The notes under the pieces: model-generated
What the model was told of the DNA's origin: nothing
What the model saw: the letters and a program-made list of their open reading frames with translations, nothing else
The model's database searches: none
Program-made: the position numbers and the translations under genes
In this document: in pieces, positions 6,568 through 14,071 of the stretch
How positions within the stretch are numbered: the first letter of the stretch is position 1
How the letters are laid out: every line of letters starts with the position of its first letter
NCBI GenBank assembly: GCA_040397235.1
Contig: JBBAWH010000007.1
Coordinates: forward strand, 1 to 20,520
DNA from: Limnocylindrus sp040397235
GTDB lineage: Bacteria > Chloroflexota > Limnocylindria > Limnocylindrales > Limnocylindraceae
Direction of reading: 5' to 3'
Length of the DNA: 20,520 nt

Positions 6568-8811
6568 CGGGTGATCGGTCCAATCCGGCAGGTCTGCGAG
6601 CGCCCGCTCCACGCTGGGCGAGAACGGAATGCCCCACGCGGCATAGAAACGGCTGAGGTCAAACCCCGCGGCGCGCGATGAAGTCGTCACCCACACGTCA
6701 ATGCGCCCCTGATCGTCCGTGGGTGGCGACGACATTGCTTGATACTTCCTGAATACGTCCGAGAAGAGCGCCCAGCCGAAGCGCTCCTGCAGCTCGAGGT
6801 ACATTTCGAGCGCGAGCGCGGGGTCGTTCACCCAGACCCCCCAGTAGTCGGCGCCGCCGCTGACGTAGGCCTGCACGCGGCCATCGCGATTCGCAGTAGA
6901 CAGCACGTCGCCGTCCCACGCGGCAGCGCGTGGCACGCCGGCGACCTTCTCGGATGCGTAGACCGACCATAGGTTGACGGTCACTTCGGTCGCGCCGGGG
7001 ATGACGCTCGCCGCGAGCTGATGATTGTGGCCGAGCTCATGGAATGGCCCCCACGACCCGCCGCCCAGTATGGTCGCGATGTTGACGAGCGCGGGCTCCG
7101 CTTCCACGTACCCCATGATCGGATAGCCCGCGTGCATCCACCCGTTGGAGATTTGCGCGTCCAATACGAAGCGTTCGGCACGAGGTCGCGACCGCGAAAT
7201 CGACGCGAGGTGCGCGTCGGCATCAAGCACTTTATCCCACATCGTCATGAGCGCGGTGGGATCCGCCAGCGCACGGACGAAAGAGGACGCAGGCACCGTC
7301 ATGATGAACTTCGTGCTGGCGAGCTCGACAAACGGCGTTACGTGCGCTGCAGCCGCCCACTCGCTGTTCGTGGTCGTGCCGAGCACAAACGTCGACATGG
7401 GGATCGCACCAGCGATCGTCACCTTTTGCGCGCCGAGCGCAGCGCCGACAGGGACCGTGATGTAGATGGGTCCGCCAAACGCGGATGCGACCTCGACGTG
7501 CGCACCGTCAATTGAAAACCTCCGCACGATGTCCGGGTGCCGCATCCATGTGTCGAGCTGCCAGAGCTCGTCCGAATGGGCGCCGATTTGTACGGCGAAC
7601 CCGGCATCAATCAGGGCGGGAGGAACGTCGACCGTGACGATGTCGCCGGCCGCTGCCCATCGCCCCGTTGATCGCCACGCCGCTGCGCCGGGGTCACCGT
7701 ACCCAAAGGAGTCGGCGATTCCGGCGTGTGTGGCGTCGATCGCAAGGGTCACAGAAATGCGCGGCGCATCGGCGGCGACCTCTCCCGGGAATGTCACGTG
7801 ATCTGGATTTGCGACGATTTCCGCGGGCGGCGCCTTCTCCGCAATCACATCAGCAATCGTCACGGCGATGGCGCGGGCCGGGTCCCCAGCCACATCGACA
7901 GGGTTCGCGGCTGAGACGAGCGTCGGCCCATATTCGGCCGCAAACGCCGTCGCATCGAGCAGGAATGCATGCCCCCATCGCACGGCGCGGGCCGCTTCGC
8001 GCACCGTGCGCGACGCGCGCACCGGGTCGGCGGCCGTTCCCGCTGCCAAGGATGCGAGTGCTCGACCTGCGTGGGACATCGCCAGCGACGACGCGTCGAG
8101 CAAGGGCCACGCGGAGGCAGTCTCTGTGTACCCCGACGTCCACTGCACACCCCACTCCGCCGCGAGCGCGTTGCCGGGGTACGTCGCCGCGATGTCCGTC
8201 GGGAACCACCATGCAGTGCCCCCCGCGAGCGCACCGCCGCCGGCGATCAGGTGCGCATCGATGTCAGCGACCTCGTCCTTCGTCAGCGCCGCGAAAGAGA
8301 TCACGGCGTACACGTCGACCGACGATGCGTCGGCCGGCGCCACCATCGAAGCGGCGAAGCCCAGCGCACGCAATTCGTCGCGAACGTCTTCGTGGCCCAG
8401 CTGGACCCCAATTGAAGGAGCGACACCGCCGCCGGCCCAGCGCACGCAATTCGCAATGAGCGCGCGGCCCGCGGTGGTCAGCTGCGAACCGAAGTACAGC
8501 GGGGTCTCGTGGCCGGACACGACGAAGCGGCCAGCGCCGCGGCGGCCAAACGCCATCCAAGGATCCCCGTCGTCATCGACGAGCAACGGGAAAGCGAGGT
8601 CACCGGTGACCGCGAGCGTCGAGGGCAACCACTCACCAGTTGGCAGGGGCGCCACGCCGTTCGTCAGGGCCAGGAAATCCTCGAGCGGCAAGGGCTGGGA
8701 CCCCGCGTCTGAGGCATCCGGGGTTGGAGTCGATGCTGCGCTGCTGCACCCTGCTAATAGCGCCGCGGTAAGCCCGAGCGCGAGGATGAGCGAAAGACGC
8801 ATAGAGCTCAT
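6556..8811 (-). CDS. M60 (enhancin/TCAF-like) zinc metalloprotease lipoprotein
   Basis: A 751-residue secreted lipoprotein. The N-terminus is a lipoprotein signal peptide: Arg5, a hydrophobic core and the lipobox LLAGC with Cys22. A Ser/Thr/Pro-rich tether follows. Residues 165-225 (HLIAGGGALAGGTAWWF) resemble the amidotransferase-like N-terminal domain of TCAF proteins. Residues 405-452 (QIGAHSDELW...FGGPIYITVP) match the beta-sandwich before M60 catalytic domains. The active site is HELGHNHQ (591-598) with distal Glu609 in ATEVTVNLWS, the gluzincin pattern HExxH-x13-E of M60. Known M60 enzymes cut mucin-type glycoproteins; the substrate here is unknown. No strong ribosome site precedes the ATG; CATACT lies exactly 6 nt upstream, and a truncated ndt leader ORF ends 4 nt before it. 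Met4 is an alternative start. The gene lies between two copies of the ndt 5' end and is probably acquired. Confidence 0.9.
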   Translation of the reverse strand: MSSMRLSLILALGLTAALLAGCSSAASTPTPDASDAGSQPLPLEDFLALTNGVAPLPTGEWLPSTLAVTGDLAFPLLVDDDGDPWMAFGRRGAGRFVVSGHETPLYFGSQLTTAGRALIANCVRWAGGGVAPSIGVQLGHEDVRDELRALGFAASMVAPADASSVDVYAVISFAALTKDEVADIDAHLIAGGGALAGGTAWWFPTDIAATYPGNALAAEWGVQWTSGYTETASAWPLLDASSLAMSHAGRALASLAAGTAADPVRASRTVREAARAVRWGHAFLLDATAFAAEYGPTLVSAANPVDVAGDPARAIAVTIADVIAEKAPPAEIVANPDHVTFPGEVAADAPRISVTLAIDATHAGIADSFGYGDPGAAAWRSTGRWAAAGDIVTVDVPPALIDAGFAVQIGAHSDELWQLDTWMRHPDIVRRFSIDGAHVEVASAFGGPIYITVPVGAALGAQKVTIAGAIPMSTFVLGTTTNSEWAAAAHVTPFVELASTKFIMTVPASSFVRALADPTALMTMWDKVLDADAHLASISRSRPRAERFVLDAQISNGWMHAGYPIMGYVEAEPALVNIATILGGGSWGPFHELGHNHQLAASVIPGATEVTVNLWSVYASEKVAGVPRAAAWDGDVLSTANRDGRVQAYVSGGADYWGVWVNDPALALEMYLELQERFGWALFSDVFRKYQAMSSPPTDDQGRIDVWVTTSSRAAGFDLSRFYAAWGIPFSPSVERALADLPDWTDHPLAP

Positions 8812-8815
8812 TTCG

Positions 8816-8971
8816 TCAGTATGTTAGTGCATCGCCGTGGATGCCTATCGAGACACAATTGCGACAGTCGGGCGCGGCCATGGCCGTGAGGGCGCGCAGC
8901 CGGGCGGCAATGGTGTCAAGGAAGCCTCGCTCCGCATTGGAGAAGAGTGGCCCTGCGAGATAGATCTTCAT
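8816..8971 (-). pseudogene. Truncated second ndt start (27 codons) forming a 51-codon leader ORF
   Basis: ATG at 8971 begins the same 27 residues as intact ndt (MKIYLAGPLFSNAER and on), then similarity ends at 8891 and the frame runs on through 24 unrelated codons to TGA at 8818-8816. That stop is 4 nt before the M60 protease ATG, so ribosomes finishing here could restart on the protease. The copy has its own upstream sequence, with AATACT 5 nt before the ATG, which resembles a leaderless -10 box. The full-length copy at 6323 lacks this, so the present fragment may keep the ancestral ndt promoter. The region 8819-8890 is of unknown origin and holds a small inverted repeat GCATC...GATGC (8829-8844). 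Confidence 0.8.
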
Positions 8972-9025
8972 GAGGCAGTATTGCGCACGCCACTCGGGCG
9001 CCGGAGCGGCGTTGCGGGTGCGGGG

Positions 9026-9031
9026 TAAACT
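9026..9031 (+). promoter_or_regulatory. Possible -10 box of the CDGSH gene
   Basis: TAAACT (4 of 6) would start transcription near 9038, giving a leader of about 38 nt that includes the strong ribosome site before 9076. No -35 box is seen. Confidence 0.3.
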
Positions 9032-9075
9032 GCTGCGCATGGCGACTTCGCCAGAGAGCGACAGAGGGGGGCTTC

Positions 9076-9291
9076 ATGAGCGACGAGCAGAAGGTCAAGA
9101 TCACCGTCAAGGACAACGGCTCACTGCGCGTGGAGGGCGACTTCACGATCGTTGACGTTGAGGGGAACGAGATTCCGCACGAGGGTCCAGCCGCCGGCCT
9201 CTGCCGTTGCGGCCACTCCGCCAACAAGCCCTTCTGCGACGGCTCCCATAAGGAGCGCTTCGAGAGCGCTGTTCGCGTGCCTAAGGCGTAA
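9076..9291 (+). CDS. CDGSH iron-sulfur domain protein
   Basis: A 71-residue protein with one CDGSH motif, CRCGHSANKPFCDGSH (43-58). Cys43, Cys45, Cys54 and His58 are the three-cysteine, one-histidine ligands of a redox-active 2Fe-2S cluster. Family members take part in redox sensing and Fe-S or electron transfer; the specific role here is unknown. The charged N-terminus forms the short beta strands common in single-domain bacterial members. There is no membrane anchor, so it is cytosolic. The ATG has GAGGGGGG 4 nt upstream, a strong ribosome site. It is transcribed away from the truncated ndt copy and converges on the MFS gene, 9 bp away. Another frame starting at ATG 9040 is rejected. Confidence 0.93.
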   Translation: MSDEQKVKITVKDNGSLRVEGDFTIVDVEGNEIPHEGPAAGLCRCGHSANKPFCDGSHKERFESAVRVPKA

Positions 9292-9294
9292 CGC

Positions 9295-9313
9295 TCGCCG
9301 CTAGGAGCGGCGA
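9295..9313. terminator. Hairpin between convergent genes
   Basis: TCGCCGCT-AGG-AGCGGCGA is a perfect 8-bp stem with a 3-nt loop, placed between the CDGSH stop and spanning the MFS stop codon. It could end transcripts from both sides, but neither strand has a T-run after it. Confidence 0.4.
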
Positions 9314-10515
9314 AGTGCGGCGCGGCCGCGCAGCATTGCAGCGACTGGGAGCAGGATGAGCGCGGCGCCGAGGAGTCCGAGCGCGGTGTAGCTCGCCACG
9401 GCAACGACGATCCCCGAGCCGAGTGCCGCAGCGGCGGCAGAGCTCCAGATCATTGCGTCGGTCGCCCCTTGTAGTTTGGTGCGCTCGGCACCGTCGAGCC
9501 CCTCGGTGAGCAGTGCGGAGCCGGCGACGAATCCGAAGTTCCAACCGACACCAAGCAAGAAGAGAGCGGCAAATAGAGCCGTTCCCCCGTCGGGCGGTGC
9601 GACTGCGGCGAGCACCGAGGCGAAGGCGCTCAGCGCCAAGCCGGCGGCGATGATGATCGGCGTGCCGAAGCGGCCAGCGAGTCGTCCCGAGATCGGCGAG
9701 AAGGCGAACATGCCAAATGTGTGTCCGCTGATGACGAGGCCAACGGCGTCGAGACCGTGGCCATGCTCGGTCATGTGCAGCGGCGTCATCGTCATCACCA
9801 GCACCATCACCACCTGCCCAGCAATCAGCGCCACGACGGCGGCAAGGATGCGCGGTCGGGCAAGCATCTCGCCGAGCGATGCGCTGGCGCGCTTGATTGC
9901 CCTCGCTGGTGCTGGTGCAAGGGTTGCGGGATCCGGACGGAGGGTGAAGAGCGTGAGGAGCGCGGCGGCAGTCACGAAGAGGACCGGCACGCCATAGACG
10001 CCAGCAAGTCGTGGCAGATTGAAGCCCTCGGCGATGTTTCCGGAGAGGGTGACCAGGTTCGGTCCAACGATGGAGCCGAGCGTGGAGCCCCAAACGACGA
10101 GGCCGATCGCCGAGGCGCGTCCCGTCTCGGGGTACATGTCGGCGGCGGTGTAGCGCGAGAGCTGATTCGCGGCGTTGGCGAAGCCCATCGCCGCAGTGGC
10201 GACGATGAAGAGTGGGAACGAGGAGAGCACGACGGCAACGCCAGCGCCGAGCGCGCCAGCGGCACCGATGCCGTAACCGAGCACGAGCCCAGCGCGACGG
10301 CCGTAGCGCACCATGAAGCCCGAGAGCAGCTGCGAGGCGGCGGCGGAACCGAGCACGATCGTTGCCCCAGGGAGCCCAGCGAAGCTAGAGCCACCAGAAA
10401 GCTGCTTCGCCACGATCGTGGCGATGGTGATGGCGGCGATGTACCCAGTGCTGCCGAGGCCAACGCCGAGGACGAGCGAGGTCTGAAGGCGACGCCTCGT
10501 GGCCGCGGCGGTCAC
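9301..10515 (-). CDS. Major facilitator superfamily transporter
   Basis: A 404-residue integral membrane protein with about 12 hydrophobic segments in two halves, split by a polar loop near residues 205-225 (RPDPATLAPAPARAIKRA). Basic loop signatures of the superfamily are seen, for example VRYGRRAG (69-76) and GRLAGRFG in the second half. A conserved-looking MGFANAANQLSRYTAADMYP segment follows the fourth helix. The substrate is not clear. The GTG start overlaps the stop of the nucleoside hydrolase as GTGA, so both are made together and a nucleoside or base as substrate is the natural guess; efflux of something else remains possible. The stop lies in a hairpin shared with the convergent CDGSH gene. 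Confidence 0.87.
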   Translation of the reverse strand: MTAAATRRRLQTSLVLGVGLGSTGYIAAITIATIVAKQLSGGSSFAGLPGATIVLGSAAASQLLSGFMVRYGRRAGLVLGYGIGAAGALGAGVAVVLSSFPLFIVATAAMGFANAANQLSRYTAADMYPETGRASAIGLVVWGSTLGSIVGPNLVTLSGNIAEGFNLPRLAGVYGVPVLFVTAAALLTLFTLRPDPATLAPAPARAIKRASASLGEMLARPRILAAVVALIAGQVVMVLVMTMTPLHMTEHGHGLDAVGLVISGHTFGMFAFSPISGRLAGRFGTPIIIAAGLALSAFASVLAAVAPPDGGTALFAALFLLGVGWNFGFVAGSALLTEGLDGAERTKLQGATDAMIWSSAAAAALGSGIVVAVASYTALGLLGAALILLPVAAMLRGRAALRRS

Positions 10516-11468
10516 GCCGATGGTGCGGTGGCGAGCGCCTCGTAGATCAACTGGAAGATCTCGGCAGACTTCGGCTCATAGGCGACGAGGGCGTTCGGCT
10601 TCTCTTTCTTCGACTGCACGATCGGTCGCTCGTCAACCACGGTCATGCCGCGGGTGAACTCACCGTGCAGCTCAATGTCGACGTGCTTCTCACGCAGGTC
10701 AAAGAGGTGCGGGTGCGTAACGGCAAAGATCGCGCACGGGTCGTGCAGCGGTCCGCCGTAGGTGCCGTGCTGCACGCCGTAGGTCGTTGAGAAGAAGTCG
10801 AGTAGCTCTGCGGCGAACTTTGCTTTCGGCGTGCCGAGGGAGAGAACGCGCTGCACGAACTCTTTGGTGATCACCACCTGGTGCGTGGTGTTGAGGCCAA
10901 CCATCTTGAGCGGGCCGCCGTAGTTAAAGACGGTCGAGGCGGCCTCGGGGTCGGCCCAGATGTTGAACTCGCCGTGTGTTGTGTGGTTGCCGTGCAGGTT
11001 GCCACCACCCATCAACGAGATGCCAGCGATGCGCTTGCCAAGGTCGGGGGCGGCGCGCAGGGCAAGGGCGATGTTGGTAAGTGGGCCGAGTGGCGCGAGC
11101 CAGACCCCTTCGCCCTCGTGCTTGCGCACGAGCTCGATGATCGCCTCAACGGCGCCGGCCTTCTCGGCGGTGCGCCGCAAAGGTGGCAGCTCTGGCCCCC
11201 CGAGCCCCGACTCACCGTGAATGTGCGGCGCGTTGCGCGGCGGTGCGACAAGTGGGCGATCTGCACCAGCGAAGACGGGGGCACCGATGCCAAAGACGTC
11301 GCAGGCAATCAGGGCATTGGGCAGTGTGCGCGAGAGGGGCGCATTGCCGTGGACGGCGGTGATGCCGATCAGATTGGCGTAGTGATTCGCCACAACCAAC
11401 GCGAACACGTCATCGTGCCCTGGGTCGCAGTCAACGATCATCGTGGGGCGCTTGGCGGCGGTACTCAT
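10512..11468 (-). CDS. Nucleoside hydrolase (IUNH family)
   Basis: These calcium enzymes split N-glycosidic bonds of ribonucleosides to free base and ribose. The 318-residue protein has the N-terminal metal site DCDPGHDD (13-20), HGESGLGGPEL (84-94), GPLTN (128-132), GEFNIWADPEA (166-176) and LHDPCAIF (241-248), where His242 and Asp243 match the catalytic histidine and last metal aspartate. Base preference cannot be read with confidence. The ATG at 11468 is preceded by TAAGGT with exactly 6 nt between, either a leaderless -10 box or, through AAGG, a ribosome site. It heads a two-gene operon with the MFS transporter and is divergent from the acyltransferase, only 50 bp away. With ndt and the pyrimidine operon it points to nucleoside use as carbon or nitrogen source. 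Confidence 0.95.
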   Translation of the reverse strand: MSTAAKRPTMIVDCDPGHDDVFALVVANHYANLIGITAVHGNAPLSRTLPNALIACDVFGIGAPVFAGADRPLVAPPRNAPHIHGESGLGGPELPPLRRTAEKAGAVEAIIELVRKHEGEGVWLAPLGPLTNIALALRAAPDLGKRIAGISLMGGGNLHGNHTTHGEFNIWADPEAASTVFNYGGPLKMVGLNTTHQVVITKEFVQRVLSLGTPKAKFAAELLDFFSTTYGVQHGTYGGPLHDPCAIFAVTHPHLFDLREKHVDIELHGEFTRGMTVVDERPIVQSKKEKPNALVAYEPKSAEIFQLIYEALATAPSA

Positions 11469-11474
11469 GCGCGA

Positions 11475-11480
11475 ACCTTA
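11475..11480 (-). promoter_or_regulatory. Putative -10 box, leaderless start of nucleoside hydrolase
   Basis: TAAGGT lies 6 nt before the ATG at 11468, so transcription would begin at or next to the start codon. No -35 match is seen. AAGG could instead be a ribosome site, so this is ambiguous. Confidence 0.4.
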
Positions 11481-11506
11481 GCGCACCCGCGCCTACCCCC
11501 GTGGGG

Positions 11507-11512
11507 CATACT
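11507..11512 (+). promoter_or_regulatory. Putative -10 box, leaderless start of acyltransferase
   Basis: CATACT lies 6 nt before the ATG at 11519. The same hexamer at the same distance precedes the M60 protease gene. There is no ribosome site to compete with this reading. Confidence 0.45.
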
Positions 11513-11518
11513 GCAAGA

Positions 11519-13636
11519 ATGAAGAGCACCCCCCGCCAGGCGAGTGAGACCCCCTTTCGACCTGAAATTGAAGGGCTGCGCGGGCTCGCCGTGGGGCTGG
11601 TGGTGGCGGCGCATGCCGGCCTGCAGATCCCCGGCGCAGCACTCGGACCCGACATCTTCTTCGCCCTCTCGGGGTACCTGATCGTGGGGATCCTACTGCG
11701 CGGCCTCGAGGCGGGAGACGGGATCAGCTTCCGCAACTTCTATGCGCGGCGCATTCGACGCATCGCCCCCGCCCTTGCCGCAACGATCCTACTCACCGTT
11801 GCCGTTGTCGCCCTACTGAACGACCCGACGACACTGGCACGCACCGCAAAAGACGGTGCGGCCGCACTTGCGGGTGCCGCGAACATCACCTTCGGACTGC
11901 AGGCCGTCGACTACTTCAGCAGCACCGAGCCGTCGCCGCTGCTACCGCTCTGGTCGATCGGCGTCGAAGAGCAGTTCTATCTCGTCGTTCCACTCCTGCT
12001 TGGTGCCGCCTGGAAGATTGGCCAGCGTCGCGCGATCCTGATCACCCTTGCCGTCATCGCCATCGGCTCTACCGCCGCTGCCGTACTGCTGACGCCAACG
12101 GAGCCGATCTGGGCGTACTACCTGCTGCCGACGCGCGCTTATGGCCTCGCTGCGGGCGGCCTGCTCGCACTGCTTGAGACACGAATCCTTGCCAGCAACG
12201 CGATCCGACGAATCCCCCTTGCGCCGATCGGCCTGGTGATGATCGCCGCCCTCACGCTGCTGCTTCCGGGCGAGAAGGGCTACCCCGGCATTGCAGGGCC
12301 ACTCTCTGGCGTAGCCTCAGTGGCGCTCATTGGTGGCATGGCCACGATTGGCTTGCGCGGCACCGTTAGCGCAGCGGGTGGTAAGGCGATGCGCGCACTC
12401 TTCTCGCTCGCGCCGCTGCGTGCCATTGGGCGCATCAGCTACAGCCTCTACCTGGTGCACTGGCCGATCCTAATTCTGCCGACGTATTTCGGCATCACCA
12501 TGAACGAAGGAAGCACAGCTCTCGCGGTGGTTGCCAGCGTGCTCGTTGCCGCACTCATGTATCGCTTCGTGGAGCAGCCGTTCCGTAAGGGCTTTGTACT
12601 AAGCCTGGTGCCGGGCACGGTGCTGCGTCGCGGCGGCGTTGTGCTGGCGAGCCTCGTGCTCGCACTCGCAGGTGTCGGCGTTGCGCCAGATGTCGCCTCA
12701 GCTGAGCCTGGCGCCAGTGATGATCCGGGCATCAGCATCGTCAGCCCATCACCAAGCCCCAGCACTGCCCTCGTGAGCCCCTCCCCCACGCCGTGGGCAC
12801 CAATCTCGATCGGCGGCACGATCGTGCACCAGCTCACCGGCGCGGTGCCGGCCAACATCAAGCCGGCACTCAATCGCGCTGCAGGCGATGCCGACAACAT
12901 CTTGAACAAGAAGTGCAGCCGCGATCATTACGGCGAAACGGTGCCCGTCTGCTACTACGGCACGAAGGGTGGCACGCGCATCGTGCTGCTCGGCGACAGT
13001 CACGCCCTGCACTGGATGCCCGCCCTCGACGCGATCGGCAAGGCGTACAACTACGAGATCATTCCGATTGCCAAGGTGAACTGCGCCTTCATGGATGTGA
13101 AGCTCTACGCTTATCGACTCGGCAAGTCATACGCCTCATGCACCAAGTGGCGCGCCAATGTCGTGACAAAGATCGCCCAGCTGAACCCGGCGCTTGTGAT
13201 CCTCGCGCACACCTGGTATCGCGAGGAGGGGAAGCCGAACGAGATTCGTCCGCAGTACTACGCCGATGCTGTTGGCCGCATGCTCGACAAGATCCCCTTC
13301 CCTACCTTGATCTTCTCGGACACGCCATTCGGTCAGAACAACATTCCGACCTGCCTCGCCCGCAACCGCAGCAACGTCGCCAAGTGCGTGGTCACCAGGA
13401 GTGCCGCCTACGGCCAGCGCGGGCATGCGCGCGACCTGCTCGTTGCAGAGCAGCGCAACCTACCGATCTTCGACTTCACCGCCGCCCTCTGCCCAGGCAC
13501 CCAGTGCGCGCCAATCATCGACGGCCGCGTGGTCTTTCACGACCACCATCACCTCACGACCACCATGGCGAAGTACCTTGCCACGCCGCTCGGTGCGGCG
13601 CTCGCACAGGTGATCGCGAACCTTCCGCCTCGCTAG
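11519..13636 (+). CDS. OafA/YrhL-type acyltransferase with C-terminal SGNH domain
   Basis: A 705-residue membrane enzyme that O-acylates surface sugars. The N-terminal acyltransferase-3 domain (about 14-375, some 10 helices) begins RPEIEGLRGLAVGLVVAAH, with the conserved His32, followed by PDIFFALSGYLI (44-55) and FYARRIRRIAPA. A Ser/Pro-rich extracytoplasmic linker (about 405-425, SPSPSPS and SPSPTP) leads to an SGNH hydrolase-like domain: GDSH with nucleophile Ser494 and the DHHHLT block near 675-680 giving the Asp/His pair. In relatives the membrane part passes an acyl group across the membrane and the SGNH part places it on the sugar. I chose the ATG because the segment starts normally there; GTG at 11501 is also in frame, and no ribosome site is seen for either. 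Its stop overlaps the DoxX stop on the palindrome CTAG. Confidence 0.93.
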   Translation: MKSTPRQASETPFRPEIEGLRGLAVGLVVAAHAGLQIPGAALGPDIFFALSGYLIVGILLRGLEAGDGISFRNFYARRIRRIAPALAATILLTVAVVALLNDPTTLARTAKDGAAALAGAANITFGLQAVDYFSSTEPSPLLPLWSIGVEEQFYLVVPLLLGAAWKIGQRRAILITLAVIAIGSTAAAVLLTPTEPIWAYYLLPTRAYGLAAGGLLALLETRILASNAIRRIPLAPIGLVMIAALTLLLPGEKGYPGIAGPLSGVASVALIGGMATIGLRGTVSAAGGKAMRALFSLAPLRAIGRISYSLYLVHWPILILPTYFGITMNEGSTALAVVASVLVAALMYRFVEQPFRKGFVLSLVPGTVLRRGGVVLASLVLALAGVGVAPDVASAEPGASDDPGISIVSPSPSPSTALVSPSPTPWAPISIGGTIVHQLTGAVPANIKPALNRAAGDADNILNKKCSRDHYGETVPVCYYGTKGGTRIVLLGDSHALHWMPALDAIGKAYNYEIIPIAKVNCAFMDVKLYAYRLGKSYASCTKWRANVVTKIAQLNPALVILAHTWYREEGKPNEIRPQYYADAVGRMLDKIPFPTLIFSDTPFGQNNIPTCLARNRSNVAKCVVTRSAAYGQRGHARDLLVAEQRNLPIFDFTAALCPGTQCAPIIDGRVVFHDHHHLTTTMAKYLATPLGAALAQVIANLPPR

Positions 13637-14040
13637 CCCCGTCGTACGAGGCGCAGCGCCCCCGTCGACCAGAGCGCCCACAGCACCAGCACCGGCTGGA
13701 AGAGGAGGCGCACTCCCCGCGCCGTGTCGGTGTTTAGGCCAAAGGCATCAATGCCGTTCACAAACTGGTTGATGTTGCCGGGGAAGATCGCCACAAAGAA
13801 GAGCGCCGCAAGAAGCCCAACGTGTGCCCGAAAACGCCACAAGGCCAGGAGTGAGAGCCCGAGGGCGATCTCGACGACGCCCGAGGCGAGGACCACAAAG
13901 TCGGGATCAAGCGGGAGCCAGGTGGGTACCTGCGCCTGGAACTCCAGGCGATTCACCGTGAGGTGGCTGTAGCCCGCAGAGGTGAGGAAGAGCCCAAGCC
14001 CAATTTGACTGACGCGTCGAGCCCACTGCGCCAATCTCAT
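13633..14040 (-). CDS. DoxX-like small membrane protein
   Basis: A 135-residue protein with four predicted membrane helices (about 10-27, 48-67, 70-88 and 112-128). The spacing and the segments AGYSHLTVNRLEFQAQVP, ASGVVEIALGLSLL and FFVAIFPGNINQF are typical of DoxX-like proteins, named after a subunit of thiosulfate:quinone oxidoreductase but mostly of unknown function; some are linked to redox stress. No catalytic residues can be named. The ATG at 14040 has TAGCCT exactly 6 nt upstream, again a possible leaderless -10 box. It follows the S51 peptidase gene by 31 bp on the same strand, so read-through from the pyrimidine operon is also possible. It converges on the acyltransferase with a 4-bp overlap. 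Confidence 0.82.
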   Translation of the reverse strand: MRLAQWARRVSQIGLGLFLTSAGYSHLTVNRLEFQAQVPTWLPLDPDFVVLASGVVEIALGLSLLALWRFRAHVGLLAALFFVAIFPGNINQFVNGIDAFGLNTDTARGVRLLFQPVLVLWALWSTGALRLVRRG

Positions 14041-14046
14041 GTCCTA

Positions 14047-14052
14047 AGGCTA
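14047..14052 (-). promoter_or_regulatory. Putative -10 box, leaderless start of DoxX-like gene
   Basis: TAGCCT lies 6 nt before the ATG at 14040. AGGA just before the ATG is too close to act as a good ribosome site. No -35 match is seen. Confidence 0.35.
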
Positions 14053-14071
14053 CCTGCCGACGGCAGAGTGC

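Noticed and set aside
7668..8827. Plus-strand frames antisense to the M60 gene
   Set aside because: Arg/Pro/Ser-rich shadows of a GC-rich gene; the minus strand shows a lipoprotein signal and HELGH active site.
9040..9155. Frame from ATG 9040 overlapping the CDGSH gene
   Set aside because: Its codons follow the CDGSH gene in a shifted frame and it has no ribosome site; the CDGSH frame carries the full metal motif.
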